Below, in pieces: positions 25,313 through 36,304 of a stretch of DNA of 64,000 nt. The notes under the pieces are model-generated. The model did no database searches. It was not told where the DNA came from and worked only from the letters and a program-made list of their open reading frames with translations. Each line of letters begins with the position of its first letter. Position 1 is the stretch's first letter. Made by a program: the position numbers and the translations under genes. The stretch is from Novosphingobium meiothermophilum. GTDB taxonomy: Bacteria; Pseudomonadota; Alphaproteobacteria; Sphingomonadales; Sphingomonadaceae. The stretch is from the NCBI RefSeq assembly GCF_003171715.1, contig NZ_QGHL01000008.1:310001-374000 (forward strand), written 5' to 3'.

Positions 25313-26489
25313 GGGCGATTCTCTCGATCAGGGTGGCGGCGGCGGCGTCCTTGGGCAGTTCGGGCAGGCTGTCCACGCCTTCTGCGTTCACGATATGCAG
25401 ACGGTTGATGTCACCGCCCATGGCATGGGTGGCAACATCGTTTGCCACGATCCAGTCGGCACCCTTGCGCAGCAGCTTGGCGCGCGCATGGTCGAGCACG
25501 TCGTTGGTTTCGGCAGCAAAGCCGACCACCAGCGCAGGCCGCCGGTCCGACCGGCACAGCGTGGCCAGAATGTCGGGGTTCTCCACCAGTTGCAGCGGGG
25601 GGACAGTGCCCGAACCATCCTTCTTGATCTTCTGTGCCGCTTCGCCGGCGCTGCGCCAGTCGGCCACGGCGGCCACCATCACCGCCACATCGGCAGGCAG
25701 CGCGGCATCGACCGCGGCGGCCATCTGGCGCGCGGTCTCCACATCGATGCGCGTCACGCCGGGCGGCGTGGGCAGGTTCACCGGGCCGGAAACCAGCGTC
25801 ACCCTTGCGCCTGCGCGGGCGGCGGCGGCGGCAATGGCAAAGCCCTGCTTTCCGCTGGAACGGTTGGCGATGTAGCGCACCGGGTCGATTGGCTCGTGCG
25901 TCGGGCCTGCCGTGACCAGCACGTGCCTGCCGGAAAGTGGCCCTGCACGTCCTTCAAGGCACCGCGCGATTTCAGCCACGATGGCTGCCGGTTCGGGCAG
26001 GCGTCCGGGGCCGAACTCGCCGCAGGCCATTGCGCCGTCATCTGGCTGCATCACCGTGATGCCATCGCCGCGCAGCACGGCAACATTGCGCTGCGTTGCA
26101 GGATGCTGCCACATCCGCACGTTCATGGCAGGCACCGCCAGAACGGGCTTGTCGGTCGCCAGCAGCAGCGTGCTGGCCAGATCATCGGCAATGCCCGCGG
26201 CCATGCGGGCCAAGAGGTCTGCCGTGGCCGGGCAGACGACCACCAGATCGGCGCTGCGCGAAAGCTGGATATGCCCCATCTCGACCTCGTTCTTGAGGTC
26301 CCACAGCGTTGTATGCACCGGATTTTCGCTGAGTGCGGCCAGCGTCATCGCGGTGACGAAGCGCGATCCGCCCTCGGTCAGCACGCAGGTGACGCTCGCG
26401 CCTTCCTTGCGCAGCAGCCGCACCAGTTCGCACGCCTTGTAGGCCGCGATGCCGCCACCGACGATCAGCAGGATGCGCTTGTTCATCAT
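25284..26489 (-). CDS. coaBC: Bifunctional phosphopantothenoylcysteine decarboxylase/synthase CoaBC
   Basis: A 401-residue coenzyme A biosynthesis enzyme. The N-terminal CoaC flavoprotein domain (about 1-185) has [20 protein letters not shown], the active-site region [15 protein letters not shown] and the [12 protein letters not shown] cysteine loop. The C-terminal CoaB domain has [24 protein letters not shown] and the KIKKDG motif. Start ATG 26489 follows comparison with the family; a second ATG follows immediately. It forms an overlapping pair with dut, as in many proteobacteria. Confidence 0.95.
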   Translation of the reverse strand: MMNKRILLIVGGGIAAYKACELVRLLRKEGASVTCVLTEGGSRFVTAMTLAALSENPVHTTLWDLKNEVEMGHIQLSRSADLVVVCPATADLLARMAAGIADDLASTLLLATDKPVLAVPAMNVRMWQHPATQRNVAVLRGDGITVMQPDDGAMACGEFGPGRLPEPAAIVAEIARCLEGRAGPLSGRHVLVTAGPTHEPIDPVRYIANRSSGKQGFAIAAAAARAGARVTLVSGPVNLPTPPGVTRIDVETARQMAAAVDAALPADVAVMVAAVADWRSAGEAAQKIKKDGSGTVPPLQLVENPDILATLCRSDRRPALVVGFAAETNDVLDHARAKLLRKGADWIVANDVATHAMGGDINRLHIVNAEGVDSLPELPKDAAAATLIERIAHAIAASKHA

Positions 26490-26590
26490 GCCCGCGCTTG
26501 TGCATTGGCGCACCGCCGCGCGCAATCCTTTTGCGCATGGCCGCATTCTGTTGCAGGCTGGGCGCAAAGCAAAAAAGGGGGATCCGGCAA

Positions 26591-26989
26591 ATGCGACTGG
26601 TGCTGACTTCGCTGGTGTTTCTGGCGGGCTTGTTCGATCTGTTCATAGCCATCGGCTTTCTGACCGGGCCGGCGCAGACCGCCACGGGGTTTGGCATCGC
26701 CGCCACGGGCACGGCGGGCATTTCAACCATCCGCGCGGATTTCACCTCGTTCTTTGGGGTTGCGGCGTTCTGCATGATGTGGGGCGCATGGCGGCGCAAC
26801 GCTGATCTTCTGCTGGTGCCCGCCGTGCTCTTCGGCATTTCGTTTGTGGGCCGGGCGATCGATCTGGCAGTGACGGGCAGTTATCCGGGCTGGGCATTTC
26901 CGATGGCGGTCGAGGCAGGGCACGTGGTGCTGATGCTGGCCGCATGGCGCCTCTTGCCGCACCACCGGCTTCAGGAAATCGCCGCCTGA
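26591..26989 (+). CDS. Small four-helix membrane protein (DUF4345-like)
   Basis: A 132-residue protein that is almost entirely hydrophobic, with four predicted helices (about 4-26, 47-67, 74-93, 100-120). The pattern IRADFTSFFGVAAFCMMWGAWRR resembles the central signature of DUF4345 proteins, whose function is unknown. It is divergent from coaBC, and its last 19 bases overlap the convergent TetR gene. Confidence 0.65.
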   Translation: MRLVLTSLVFLAGLFDLFIAIGFLTGPAQTATGFGIAATGTAGISTIRADFTSFFGVAAFCMMWGAWRRNADLLLVPAVLFGISFVGRAIDLAVTGSYPGWAFPMAVEAGHVVLMLAAWRLLPHHRLQEIAA

Positions 26990-27597
26990 TCCCGCGCCAG
27001 GCCCCGGCCCAGCAGATCGGCGGCGATCTCGGCGATCTCCTCGACCGGGCGTGAGGTGTCCCACACGCCGAAACGCAGGCCCAGAAACACGTTCATGCCC
27101 ATGATGGCCCAGGCGCGCACATCCTGCGCGCCATCGCGCAGTGCGCCAGCCGCGGCGCCTTCGGCAAGGCGCGCGGCGATGCGGGTGGCCGTGCCTTCAT
27201 AGTGCGCGCGGTAGCTGACCGGGTCGGCAAACTCGGCCTCGTCGATGATCCGATAGATTTCCTTGTGTTCGCGGGCAAAGCGCAGGAATCCTTCAAGCGC
27301 CTCGCGTTCGCGCGTGAGACCGATTGATCCTTCGCTGACGGCGGCCGCAGCAGTGGTTGCCACGCGGGCCGACATGTCGCGCACCAGCGCGGTGAAGATC
27401 GCGTCCTTCGAATCGAAATAGGTATAGAAGCTGCCGAGCGCGGTGCCGGCACGCCGGGTGATGCCGCTGATTGACGCTTCGTGAAAGCCCCGCTCGCCAA
27501 ACTCGGCCGCAGCAGCATCGAGCAGCTTGCGCAGGGTTTCCCGGCCCCGCGCAGTGCGCGGCACTTTGCCGGGACTGGCGGCGCTTACCTGCGCCAT
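26971..27597 (-). CDS. TetR-family transcriptional regulator
   Basis: A 208-residue repressor-type regulator. The N-terminal helix-turn-helix (about 15-65) reads LLDAAAAEFGERGFHEASIS followed by ITRRAGTALGSFYTYFDSKD, a classic TetR signature. The C-terminal part is a typical all-helical ligand domain with no recognisable effector pocket. ATG 27597 was chosen as the start. It is divergent from a TonB-dependent receptor gene, and the shared intergenic region carries a nested perfect palindrome at 27715-27740. Control of the receptor and itself is the simplest inference. Confidence 0.88.
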   Translation of the reverse strand: MAQVSAASPGKVPRTARGRETLRKLLDAAAAEFGERGFHEASISGITRRAGTALGSFYTYFDSKDAIFTALVRDMSARVATTAAAAVSEGSIGLTREREALEGFLRFAREHKEIYRIIDEAEFADPVSYRAHYEGTATRIAARLAEGAAAGALRDGAQDVRAWAIMGMNVFLGLRFGVWDTSRPVEEIAEIAADLLGRGLARDQAAIS

Positions 27598-27714
27598 GGC
27601 TGATCGTCCACGCGGCTTCTCCCCCGGCCTGATGCATCCAGCCGCGCGCCCGGCGGTGATGCTGTTGCCAATCCGCCACGATTCGTAGCGGGCAAATCGG
27701 ATTATCACAACGAG

Positions 27715-27740
27715 AAGTTGAAAGGTGGTTCAACTTTCAA
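27715..27740. promoter_or_regulatory. Nested palindrome, candidate TetR operator
   Basis: AAGTTGAA (27715-27722) and TTCAACTT (27729-27736) form a perfect 8-bp-arm dyad with a 6-base spacer. TTGAAAG (27718-27724) and CTTTCAA (27734-27740) form a second, overlapping dyad. The site is AT-rich against the GC-rich background and lies 52-77 bases ahead of the receptor ATG, between it and the divergent tetR gene. Confidence 0.6.
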
Positions 27741-27791
27741 TATCAGCAGGAATGCGGACGCACGAAGTCCGCGAGAGGGAGCCTGTTTGTG

Positions 27792-30119
<2,328 letters not shown>

Positions 30120-30140
30120 TCCATGCCTGAACCACAGAAG

Positions 30141-30176
30141 GGCAGGCGGTCCTCCTCTCCCTCCCACCCGCCTGCC
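30141..30176 (+). repeat. Inverted repeat after the TonB-dependent receptor gene
   Basis: Perfect 9-bp arms GGCAGGCGG and CCGCCTGCC flank an 18-base pyrimidine-rich loop. It lies just ahead of the intrinsic terminator and may protect the mRNA 3' end. Confidence 0.45.
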
Positions 30177-30183
30177 TGAACGG

Positions 30184-30213
30184 AAGCCCCGGTCCGAAAG
30201 GATCGGGGCTTTT
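30184..30213 (+). terminator. Rho-independent terminator of the TonB-dependent receptor gene
   Basis: A 12-pair stem (AAGCCCCGGTCC/GGATCGGGGCTT, one G-T pair) has a GAAA tetraloop and runs into TTTT. Confidence 0.85.
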
Positions 30214-30259
30214 CGCTTGCCAGAAGGAAGGGAAGAAAGGCTGCGCCCGCGCGGCCGGT

Positions 30260-31258
30260 TCAGGCCCCGTGGTAATCCTTGTACCAGCGCACGAAGCTGG
30301 GCACGCCCACGTCGATGCTGGTCGTCGGCCGATACCCCAGATCGCCCGAAATCGCGTCGATATCGGCAAACGACTGGCGCACGTCGCCCGGTTGCATGGG
30401 CAGCATTTCCATCTGCGCCTTGCGGCCCAGTTCATCCTCAAGAATGCCGATCACCCTCATCAGGTGTTCGGACTTGTGGTTGCCGATATTGTAGAGCCGG
30501 TGCGGCTTTTCGCTGCCGCCGGCCTTTACCGTGCCGTCGTCTGGCGGGGGATTGTCGAGACAGGCGATCACGCCCGAAACGATGTCGTCGATATAGGTGA
30601 AATCGCGATACATGTCGCCGTGGTTGAACACCTTGATCGGCTCTCCGGCCAGAATTGCCTTGGTGAACAGCCACATCATCATGTCGGGCCGCCCCCACGG
30701 GCCATAGACGGTGAAGAACCTGAGGCCCGTCAGCGGCAGGCGATAGAGATGCGCGTAAGTCTCGCTCATCAGCTCATCCGCCTTCTTGGTGGCGGCATAG
30801 AGCGAAAGCGGATGATCGACCCGGTCTTCCACCGAAAACGGCAGCTTGGTGTTCCCGCCATAGACCGACGAGGACGAGGCATAGACCATATGCTCGGCCC
30901 CGCGATGGCGCGCCACTTCCAGCAGGTTCAGGTGGCCGACGAGGTTCGACTGCACATAGGCATGGGGGTTCTCGATCGAATAGCGCACGCCAGCCTGTGC
31001 TCCCAGATGCACGATCCGTTCAAACGCCTTGCCTTGCAGCGCGGCCGTGAGTGCCGGATAATCGGCAAAATCGGTGCGGCAGAAGGTGAAGCGCGCGCCG
31101 CCCTCTTCCACCAGCCGGGCAAGGCGCGCTTCCTTGAGCGCCGGGTCGTAGTAATCATTGACCACGTCGATGCCGATCACCTCGTCGCCGCGCGCCAGCA
31201 GACGTGTGATGAGCGAGTAGCCGATGAATCCGGCCGCACCGGTGACGAGGACGCGCAT
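30260..31258 (-). CDS. NAD-dependent epimerase, UDP-glucuronate 4-epimerase type
   Basis: A 332-residue extended short-chain dehydrogenase. The NAD-binding motif is VTGAAGFIGY at the N terminus; the catalytic triad region is YASSSSVYGG and YAATKKADELM. The segments VVNDYYDPALKEARL and RPDMMMWLFTKAIL are characteristic of UDP-glucuronate 4-epimerases, which make UDP-galacturonate for surface polysaccharides. It lies 55 bases after a UDP-sugar dehydrogenase gene in the same direction, which fits a precursor pathway for acidic sugars. Confidence 0.85.
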   Translation of the reverse strand: MRVLVTGAAGFIGYSLITRLLARGDEVIGIDVVNDYYDPALKEARLARLVEEGGARFTFCRTDFADYPALTAALQGKAFERIVHLGAQAGVRYSIENPHAYVQSNLVGHLNLLEVARHRGAEHMVYASSSSVYGGNTKLPFSVEDRVDHPLSLYAATKKADELMSETYAHLYRLPLTGLRFFTVYGPWGRPDMMMWLFTKAILAGEPIKVFNHGDMYRDFTYIDDIVSGVIACLDNPPPDDGTVKAGGSEKPHRLYNIGNHKSEHLMRVIGILEDELGRKAQMEMLPMQPGDVRQSFADIDAISGDLGYRPTTSIDVGVPSFVRWYKDYHGA

Positions 31259-31313
31259 GGTAATTCCTGAGTGCTAGGGGCGTGATGCCTGAGGCCCGGT
31301 TAGGCGCTGGCGA

Positions 31314-32639
31314 TCAAAGTTTCCAGTCAGCCTTTTCACCAAGCACGCCCTTGAGATCGGCGAGCGTGCCGCCCGGCGCCACGAGGGCTGCGATACGCTC
31401 TGCACCGGCCTCAAGGTAATGGCGGTGCGGAACGGCAAGGAACACCAGATCGAAGGTTTGGGCGAAGGCATGGCTCGCCAGTTCCAGCCCGTATTCGTGG
31501 AGCGCTTCGGCAGGATCGGCATGGGGATCGTGCACCGTCACATCATGGCCCAGGGCTTTGAGTTCAACGATCACGTCGGCGACCTTGGAATTGCGCAGAT
31601 CGGGCACGTTTTCCTTGAAGGTCAGACCCAGCACCAGAACTGACCCGGCCTTGCCGCCGCGCTTGGCATGAAGCTGGCGCGCAACCCATTGCGCCATGCC
31701 GTCGTTCACGCCGCGTCCGGCCAGAATCACCTGCGGATCGTGACCCAGCGCCTCGGCGCGGGCCGAAAGGTAATAGGGATCAACCCCGATGCAGTGCCCG
31801 CCGACCAGGCCGGGCGTGAAGGGCAGGAAGTTCCATTTCGTGCCCGCTGCCGCCAGCACGTCCCAGACCGAAAGGTCCATCTTCGAGAAGATCTGCGTGA
31901 TCTCGTTCATGAAGGCGATGTTGATGTCGCGCTGGGCGTTTTCGATCACCTTGGCCGCTTCTGCCGCCTTGATCGAGGCCGCGCGGAACACCCCGCCGCT
32001 GGTGATTGCGCCATAAAGATCGGCCACGCGGTCAAGCACCGCAGGCGTCTGGCCGGAGACGACCTTGGTGATCCGCTCGATGGTATGTTCGCGATCGCCC
32101 GGATTGATGCGTTCCGGGCTGTAGCCGAGGAAGAAATCGGTGCCGCATTTCAGGCCCGAAATCTCCTCCAGCAGCGGTCCGCAGATTTCCTCGGTAACGC
32201 CGGGATAGACCGTGCTTTCATAGACGACCACGGGGCTGCGCCCTTCGGCCACCGCATCGGGCAGCATTCGCCCCACGGTGCGCGAGGCCGCTTCCACCAG
32301 CCTGAGGTCCGGGCGGTTCGCCGCATCGATGGGCGTGGGCACGGTCACGATGTAGAAGTCGCTTGGCGGGCAGACGGCGGCATCGCTGGTGAGACCGAGG
32401 CTCGACTGGGCAAGCCTTTCGGCGTCGATTTCGCGCGTGCGGTCGTGCCCGTCGGCCAGCTCGGCGATACGCTGCGCATCGATGTCGAACCCGGTCACGT
32501 AGAACCGCTTTGCGAGCGCGACCGCCAGCGGCAGACCGACATAGCCAAGGCCCAGCACGGTCACGCGGGTGGTGGTCGGAACCAGCGGATCAGAACCGTG
32601 CAGGGCGGCAGGAGCAAGCGGCGGGAACTGGACGGTCAC
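31314..32639 (-). CDS. Nucleotide-sugar dehydrogenase (TviB/WbpO type)
   Basis: A 441-residue UDP-sugar 6-dehydrogenase. It has an N-terminal Rossmann motif VLGLGYVGLPLA, the catalytic cysteine Cys283 in GGHCIGVDPYYL, and the C-terminal LGLTFKENVPDLRNSKV motif. The YYL after the cysteine motif and TFKENVPDLRNSK favour the TviB/WbpO/WbpA group, which oxidises UDP-GlcNAc or UDP-GalNAc to the uronate, rather than UDP-glucose dehydrogenase. It is divergent from wecB-wecC and followed by an epimerase gene. Confidence 0.87.
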   Translation of the reverse strand: MTVQFPPLAPAALHGSDPLVPTTTRVTVLGLGYVGLPLAVALAKRFYVTGFDIDAQRIAELADGHDRTREIDAERLAQSSLGLTSDAAVCPPSDFYIVTVPTPIDAANRPDLRLVEAASRTVGRMLPDAVAEGRSPVVVYESTVYPGVTEEICGPLLEEISGLKCGTDFFLGYSPERINPGDREHTIERITKVVSGQTPAVLDRVADLYGAITSGGVFRAASIKAAEAAKVIENAQRDINIAFMNEITQIFSKMDLSVWDVLAAAGTKWNFLPFTPGLVGGHCIGVDPYYLSARAEALGHDPQVILAGRGVNDGMAQWVARQLHAKRGGKAGSVLVLGLTFKENVPDLRNSKVADVIVELKALGHDVTVHDPHADPAEALHEYGLELASHAFAQTFDLVFLAVPHRHYLEAGAERIAALVAPGGTLADLKGVLGEKADWKL

Positions 32640-32746
32640 GGGGCAACGGGCCTTTCATGGTTGACGCAGCTTCGCGTCCGAACCCGACCTTGCTTAATTC
32701 GCGGCTCTTATTTCACGGTTAACACTCCGCGATTATTGAACGCGCC

Positions 32747-33871
32747 ATGACGACAAAGACCATCCTTGCGGTGTTCGGCACCCGGCCCGAAGCGATCAAG
32801 ATGTTCCCCGTGGTTCATGCCCTTCAGGACGATCCGCGGTGCCGCGTTGTCACCTGCGTCTCGGCGCAGCACCGCGCGATGCTTGATCAGGTGCTGGAAA
32901 TAGCCGGAATCGTGCCCGACTTCGATCTGGACCTGATGAAGCCCGACCAGACGCTTGATGGGTTGACCGCCGCCCTGCTTACCGAGTTGGGCAAGGTGAT
33001 GGATGAAGTGCGCCCCGATTGGGTGGTGGTGCAGGGCGATACCGCCACCGCCATGGCGGGCGCGCTGGCGGCCTATTACCGCAAGCTGCCGGTGGCGCAT
33101 GTCGAGGCAGGGCTGCGCAGCCACAACATCTATCACCCCTGGCCCGAAGAGGTGAACCGCAAGATCATCGGGACGATTGCAAGGCTCCATTTTGCACCGA
33201 CCGACGTTTCCGCTGCCGCCCTCGTGGCCGAGAATGCCGATCCCGCAACCGTCCACGTCACGGGCAACACCGTGATCGATGCGCTGCACTGGGTCACGGC
33301 GCGGATTGCCGCGGAACCCGCGCTCGCATCGGGCCTTGCCGAAATCGAGGCGCGCTTTTCCGGCAAACGGATCATCGGCGTGACCAGCCACCGCCGCGAG
33401 AACTTTGGCGGAGGGCTTGAGAACATCGCCGAAGCCGTGCGCAGGATCGCGGCGCGCGATGATGTGGCCGTGGTCTTTCCCGTCCACCCCAATCCCAACG
33501 TGCGCAAGGTAATGGATGCGGCACTATCCGGCCTTGCCAATGTGGCCATGATCGAACCGCTCGACTATCCGCACTTCGCGCGCCTGCTCTCCATTGCCGA
33601 AATCATGCTCACCGATTCGGGCGGGGTGCAAGAAGAGGCGCCCGCATTGGGCAAGCCGGTGCTGGTCATGCGCGAGACGACCGAACGGCCCGAAGGCGTG
33701 AGCGCGGGCACTGCAAGGCTGGTCGGCACCGATGTCGACCGCATCGTTTCCGAAATCTTCACCCTGCTCGACGATAAGGCTGCCTATTCGGCCATGGCGC
33801 GCGCGCACAACCCGTTCGGGGATGGGCAATCATCGCGCCGTATCGTGGAGTTGCTGGCGAATGATGGGTGA
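32747..33871 (+). CDS. wecB: UDP-N-acetylglucosamine 2-epimerase (non-hydrolysing)
   Basis: A 374-residue cytoplasmic enzyme interconverting UDP-GlcNAc and UDP-ManNAc. Signatures include FGTRPEAIKMFPVVHAL, VQGDTATAMAGALAAYY, HVEAGLRSHN, TSHRRENFGGGL and TDSGGVQEEAPALGKPVLVMR. Together with the overlapping wecC it supplies UDP-ManNAcA for surface polysaccharide. Start ATG 32747. Confidence 0.96.
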   Translation: MTTKTILAVFGTRPEAIKMFPVVHALQDDPRCRVVTCVSAQHRAMLDQVLEIAGIVPDFDLDLMKPDQTLDGLTAALLTELGKVMDEVRPDWVVVQGDTATAMAGALAAYYRKLPVAHVEAGLRSHNIYHPWPEEVNRKIIGTIARLHFAPTDVSAAALVAENADPATVHVTGNTVIDALHWVTARIAAEPALASGLAEIEARFSGKRIIGVTSHRRENFGGGLENIAEAVRRIAARDDVAVVFPVHPNPNVRKVMDAALSGLANVAMIEPLDYPHFARLLSIAEIMLTDSGGVQEEAPALGKPVLVMRETTERPEGVSAGTARLVGTDVDRIVSEIFTLLDDKAAYSAMARAHNPFGDGQSSRRIVELLANDG

Positions 33872-35165
33872 TGTGAAGCCGGACGTCTGTGTTGTCGGTC
33901 TTGGCTATATCGGACTTCCGACCGCCGCCATCATTGCACGTGCGGGCTGCAAGGTGCTTGGCCTCGATGTTTCGCAGGACGTGGTCGATACGATCAACCG
34001 CGGTGAAATCCACATCGAGGAAGTCGATCTCGATGGTCTGGTGCATGGCGTCGTCCAGCGCGGACTGCTTCGTGCTTCAACCCAGATCGAACCGGCCGAT
34101 GTCTTCGTGATCGCGGTGCCCACCCCGTTCGAGAAGGACGGGCACCACACGCCCGACATTTCCTATGTGCTGGCTGCGGCAACGCAGGTCGCCGCCGTGC
34201 TCAAGGCGGGCGATACCGTGATCCTTGAATCCACCTCGCCGGTGGGAACGACCGAACAGATGCGCGATCTGATGGCGGGTCTGCGCCCCGACCTGAAGTT
34301 TCCCGGCACCATGCGCGAAACGCCTGATGTGGCGATCGCCTATTGCCCCGAACGCGTTCTGCCGGGGCGCATCCTTGAGGAGCTGACCAACAACGATCGC
34401 TCCATCGGCGGCATCACGCCGCGCTGCGCCCGCAAGGCGCTGGCCTTCTACAAGCGCTTCGTGCGCGGCACCTGCGTGACGACCGATGCCCGTAGCGCGG
34501 AAATGACCAAGCTGGTCGAGAACGCCTATCGCGATGTGAACATCGCCTTTGCCAACGAACTGTCGATCGTTGCGGACCGCATGGGCCTTGACGTGTGGGA
34601 AGTGATCCGGCTGGCCAATCGCCACCCGCGCGTGAATATCCTGCAACCCGGCCCCGGCGTTGGCGGGCACTGCATCGCGGTGGACCCGTGGTTCATCGTG
34701 GCAGGCGCGCCGGATGAAACCCCGCTGATCCGCACGGCCCGCAATGTCAACGATGGCAAGATGCACCACGTGGTGAAGAAGGCCGCGGAACTGGTTGCGG
34801 CGCACCCGCATGAAAAGGTTGCCTGCCTGGGCCTCGCCTTCAAGGCCAATATCGACGATTTCCGCGAAAGCCCGGCGCGCTATGTCGCCGCCAGCCTCGC
34901 TCGCCAGTTCGGCAGCCGCATCCATGTGGTCGAGCCTTACGCGGCACAGCTCCCGCGCGAGTTCGAGGGCACGGGCGCGGTGCGGATCGATCTCGATTCC
35001 GCGCTTGAGGATTGCGGCGTGCTGATCGTTCTGGTCGATCACGATGTGTTCAAGGTGGTGCCGCTGGCCGAACGTCAGGGCAAGGTGGTTTACGACACGC
35101 GCGGCATCTGGTCCGATCAGCCTGCCATGCCGAACGTGATCGAAGGGCTGCGTCTGGCGGGCTGA
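33861..35165 (+). CDS. wecC: UDP-N-acetyl-D-mannosamine dehydrogenase
   Basis: A 434-residue enzyme that oxidises UDP-ManNAc to UDP-ManNAcA with NAD+. Motifs are VVGLGYIGLPTAAI, the catalytic Cys271 in GVGGHCIAVDPWF and LGLAFKANIDDFRESPA. PWFIV after the cysteine motif is typical of WecC rather than UDP-glucose dehydrogenase. Its start (ATG 33861, GGAG upstream) overlaps the end of wecB by 11 bases, so the two are coupled. It converges with the next gene with only one base between the stop codons. Confidence 0.95.
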   Translation: MMGDVKPDVCVVGLGYIGLPTAAIIARAGCKVLGLDVSQDVVDTINRGEIHIEEVDLDGLVHGVVQRGLLRASTQIEPADVFVIAVPTPFEKDGHHTPDISYVLAAATQVAAVLKAGDTVILESTSPVGTTEQMRDLMAGLRPDLKFPGTMRETPDVAIAYCPERVLPGRILEELTNNDRSIGGITPRCARKALAFYKRFVRGTCVTTDARSAEMTKLVENAYRDVNIAFANELSIVADRMGLDVWEVIRLANRHPRVNILQPGPGVGGHCIAVDPWFIVAGAPDETPLIRTARNVNDGKMHHVVKKAAELVAAHPHEKVACLGLAFKANIDDFRESPARYVAASLARQFGSRIHVVEPYAAQLPREFEGTGAVRIDLDSALEDCGVLIVLVDHDVFKVVPLAERQGKVVYDTRGIWSDQPAMPNVIEGLRLAG

Positions 35166-35166
35166 T

Positions 35167-36297
35167 CTATCCGCGCCGGAAGGGCGTGCGCCGATCAAGG
35201 ATCATCTGGTCCTGCGCCACGCCGGCACGCTCGCGCTCCAGAAAATCGGCCACCGCATGCCGAAAGCCCGGATCGACGATGTAGTGCGCCGAAAGCGTCT
35301 GCACCGGTTCATAGCCGCGCGCCAGCTTGTGTCCGCCCTGTGCGCCTGCCTCCACGCGCGCAAGACCCAGCGCGATGGCGGCATCGATTGCCTGATAATA
35401 GCACAGTTCGAAATGCAGGAAGGGCTTGTCCACCAGCGCGCCCCAATAGCGGCCATAAAGCGCATCCCGGCCGATGAAGTTGAGCGCGCCCGCCACGGGC
35501 TGCCCGTCGATGAATGCCATGACCAGCAGCACCTTGTCGGCCATGCGTTCTCCGATGAGGTCGAAGGCGGCGCGGGTGAGATAGGGGCGGCCCCACTTGC
35601 GCATTCCGGTATCCTGATAGAACAGCCAGAAGGCATCCCAGTGTTCGGGGCGGATGGCATCGCCGGTCAGCTGGCGGATTTCCACCCCTTCGGCCGCGCG
35701 GGCGCGCTCCTTGCGAAGGTTCTTGCGCTTGTCCGAACTGAGCCGGGCAAGGAAATCGGCAAAGCTGGCGTAGCCCCGGTTCTCCCAGTGGAACTGGATA
35801 TCGGCGCGCACCAGCCACCCGGCAGCCTCGAACAGGGGTATCTGTGCCGGATCGATGAATGTTGCATGGGCCGATGACAGGCCGTTGCTCTCGCAAAGCT
35901 GCTCTGCCGCGCGCAGCAGCGGCGCGGCCAGATCGGGCCTTTCTCCCAGCAGCAGGCGCGGGCCGGTGGCAGGGGTGAAGGGGACGGCGATCTGGAGCTT
36001 GGGGTAATAGCTGCCGCCCGCGCGGTGCCATGCATCCGCCCAGGAATGGTCGAAAACATATTCCCCCTGGCTATGGCTCTTGAGATAGGCGGGCAGGGCC
36101 GCGGCCGGTCTGCCATCCGCGCCCTCGATGACGATGGGCAGCGGCGACCAGCCCGAACGTGCGCCGACAGAGCCGGAATCTTCGAGCAATTTAAGGAACG
36201 CGTGAGATACGAACGGGTTGTCATCGCGCGCCAGCCGGTCCCAGTCGTCGGCGGCGATTTCCGACACGGCCTTGTGAATGCGCGCGGTGTGAGTCAC
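35167..36297 (-). CDS. GNAT-like protein of the DUF482/peptidogalycan family
   Basis: A protein of about 376 residues with the double-GNAT (FemAB-like) fold of the DUF482 family. Diagnostic segments are NPFVSHAFLKLLEDSGSVG, YVFDHSWADAWHRAGGSYYP, the LSSDKRKNLRKER motif and GAQGGHKLARGYEP. The biochemical role is not settled; an acyl or aminoacyl transferase is implied. GTG 36297, with GGAGG upstream, is preferred to an ATG at 36348 that would overlap the upstream gene by 44 bases. It is the last gene of a minus-strand run of five. Confidence 0.82.
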   Translation of the reverse strand: MTHTARIHKAVSEIAADDWDRLARDDNPFVSHAFLKLLEDSGSVGARSGWSPLPIVIEGADGRPAAALPAYLKSHSQGEYVFDHSWADAWHRAGGSYYPKLQIAVPFTPATGPRLLLGERPDLAAPLLRAAEQLCESNGLSSAHATFIDPAQIPLFEAAGWLVRADIQFHWENRGYASFADFLARLSSDKRKNLRKERARAAEGVEIRQLTGDAIRPEHWDAFWLFYQDTGMRKWGRPYLTRAAFDLIGERMADKVLLVMAFIDGQPVAGALNFIGRDALYGRYWGALVDKPFLHFELCYYQAIDAAIALGLARVEAGAQGGHKLARGYEPVQTLSAHYIVDPGFRHAVADFLERERAGVAQDQMILDRRTPFRRG

Positions 36298-36304
36298 GCC
36301 GCCG

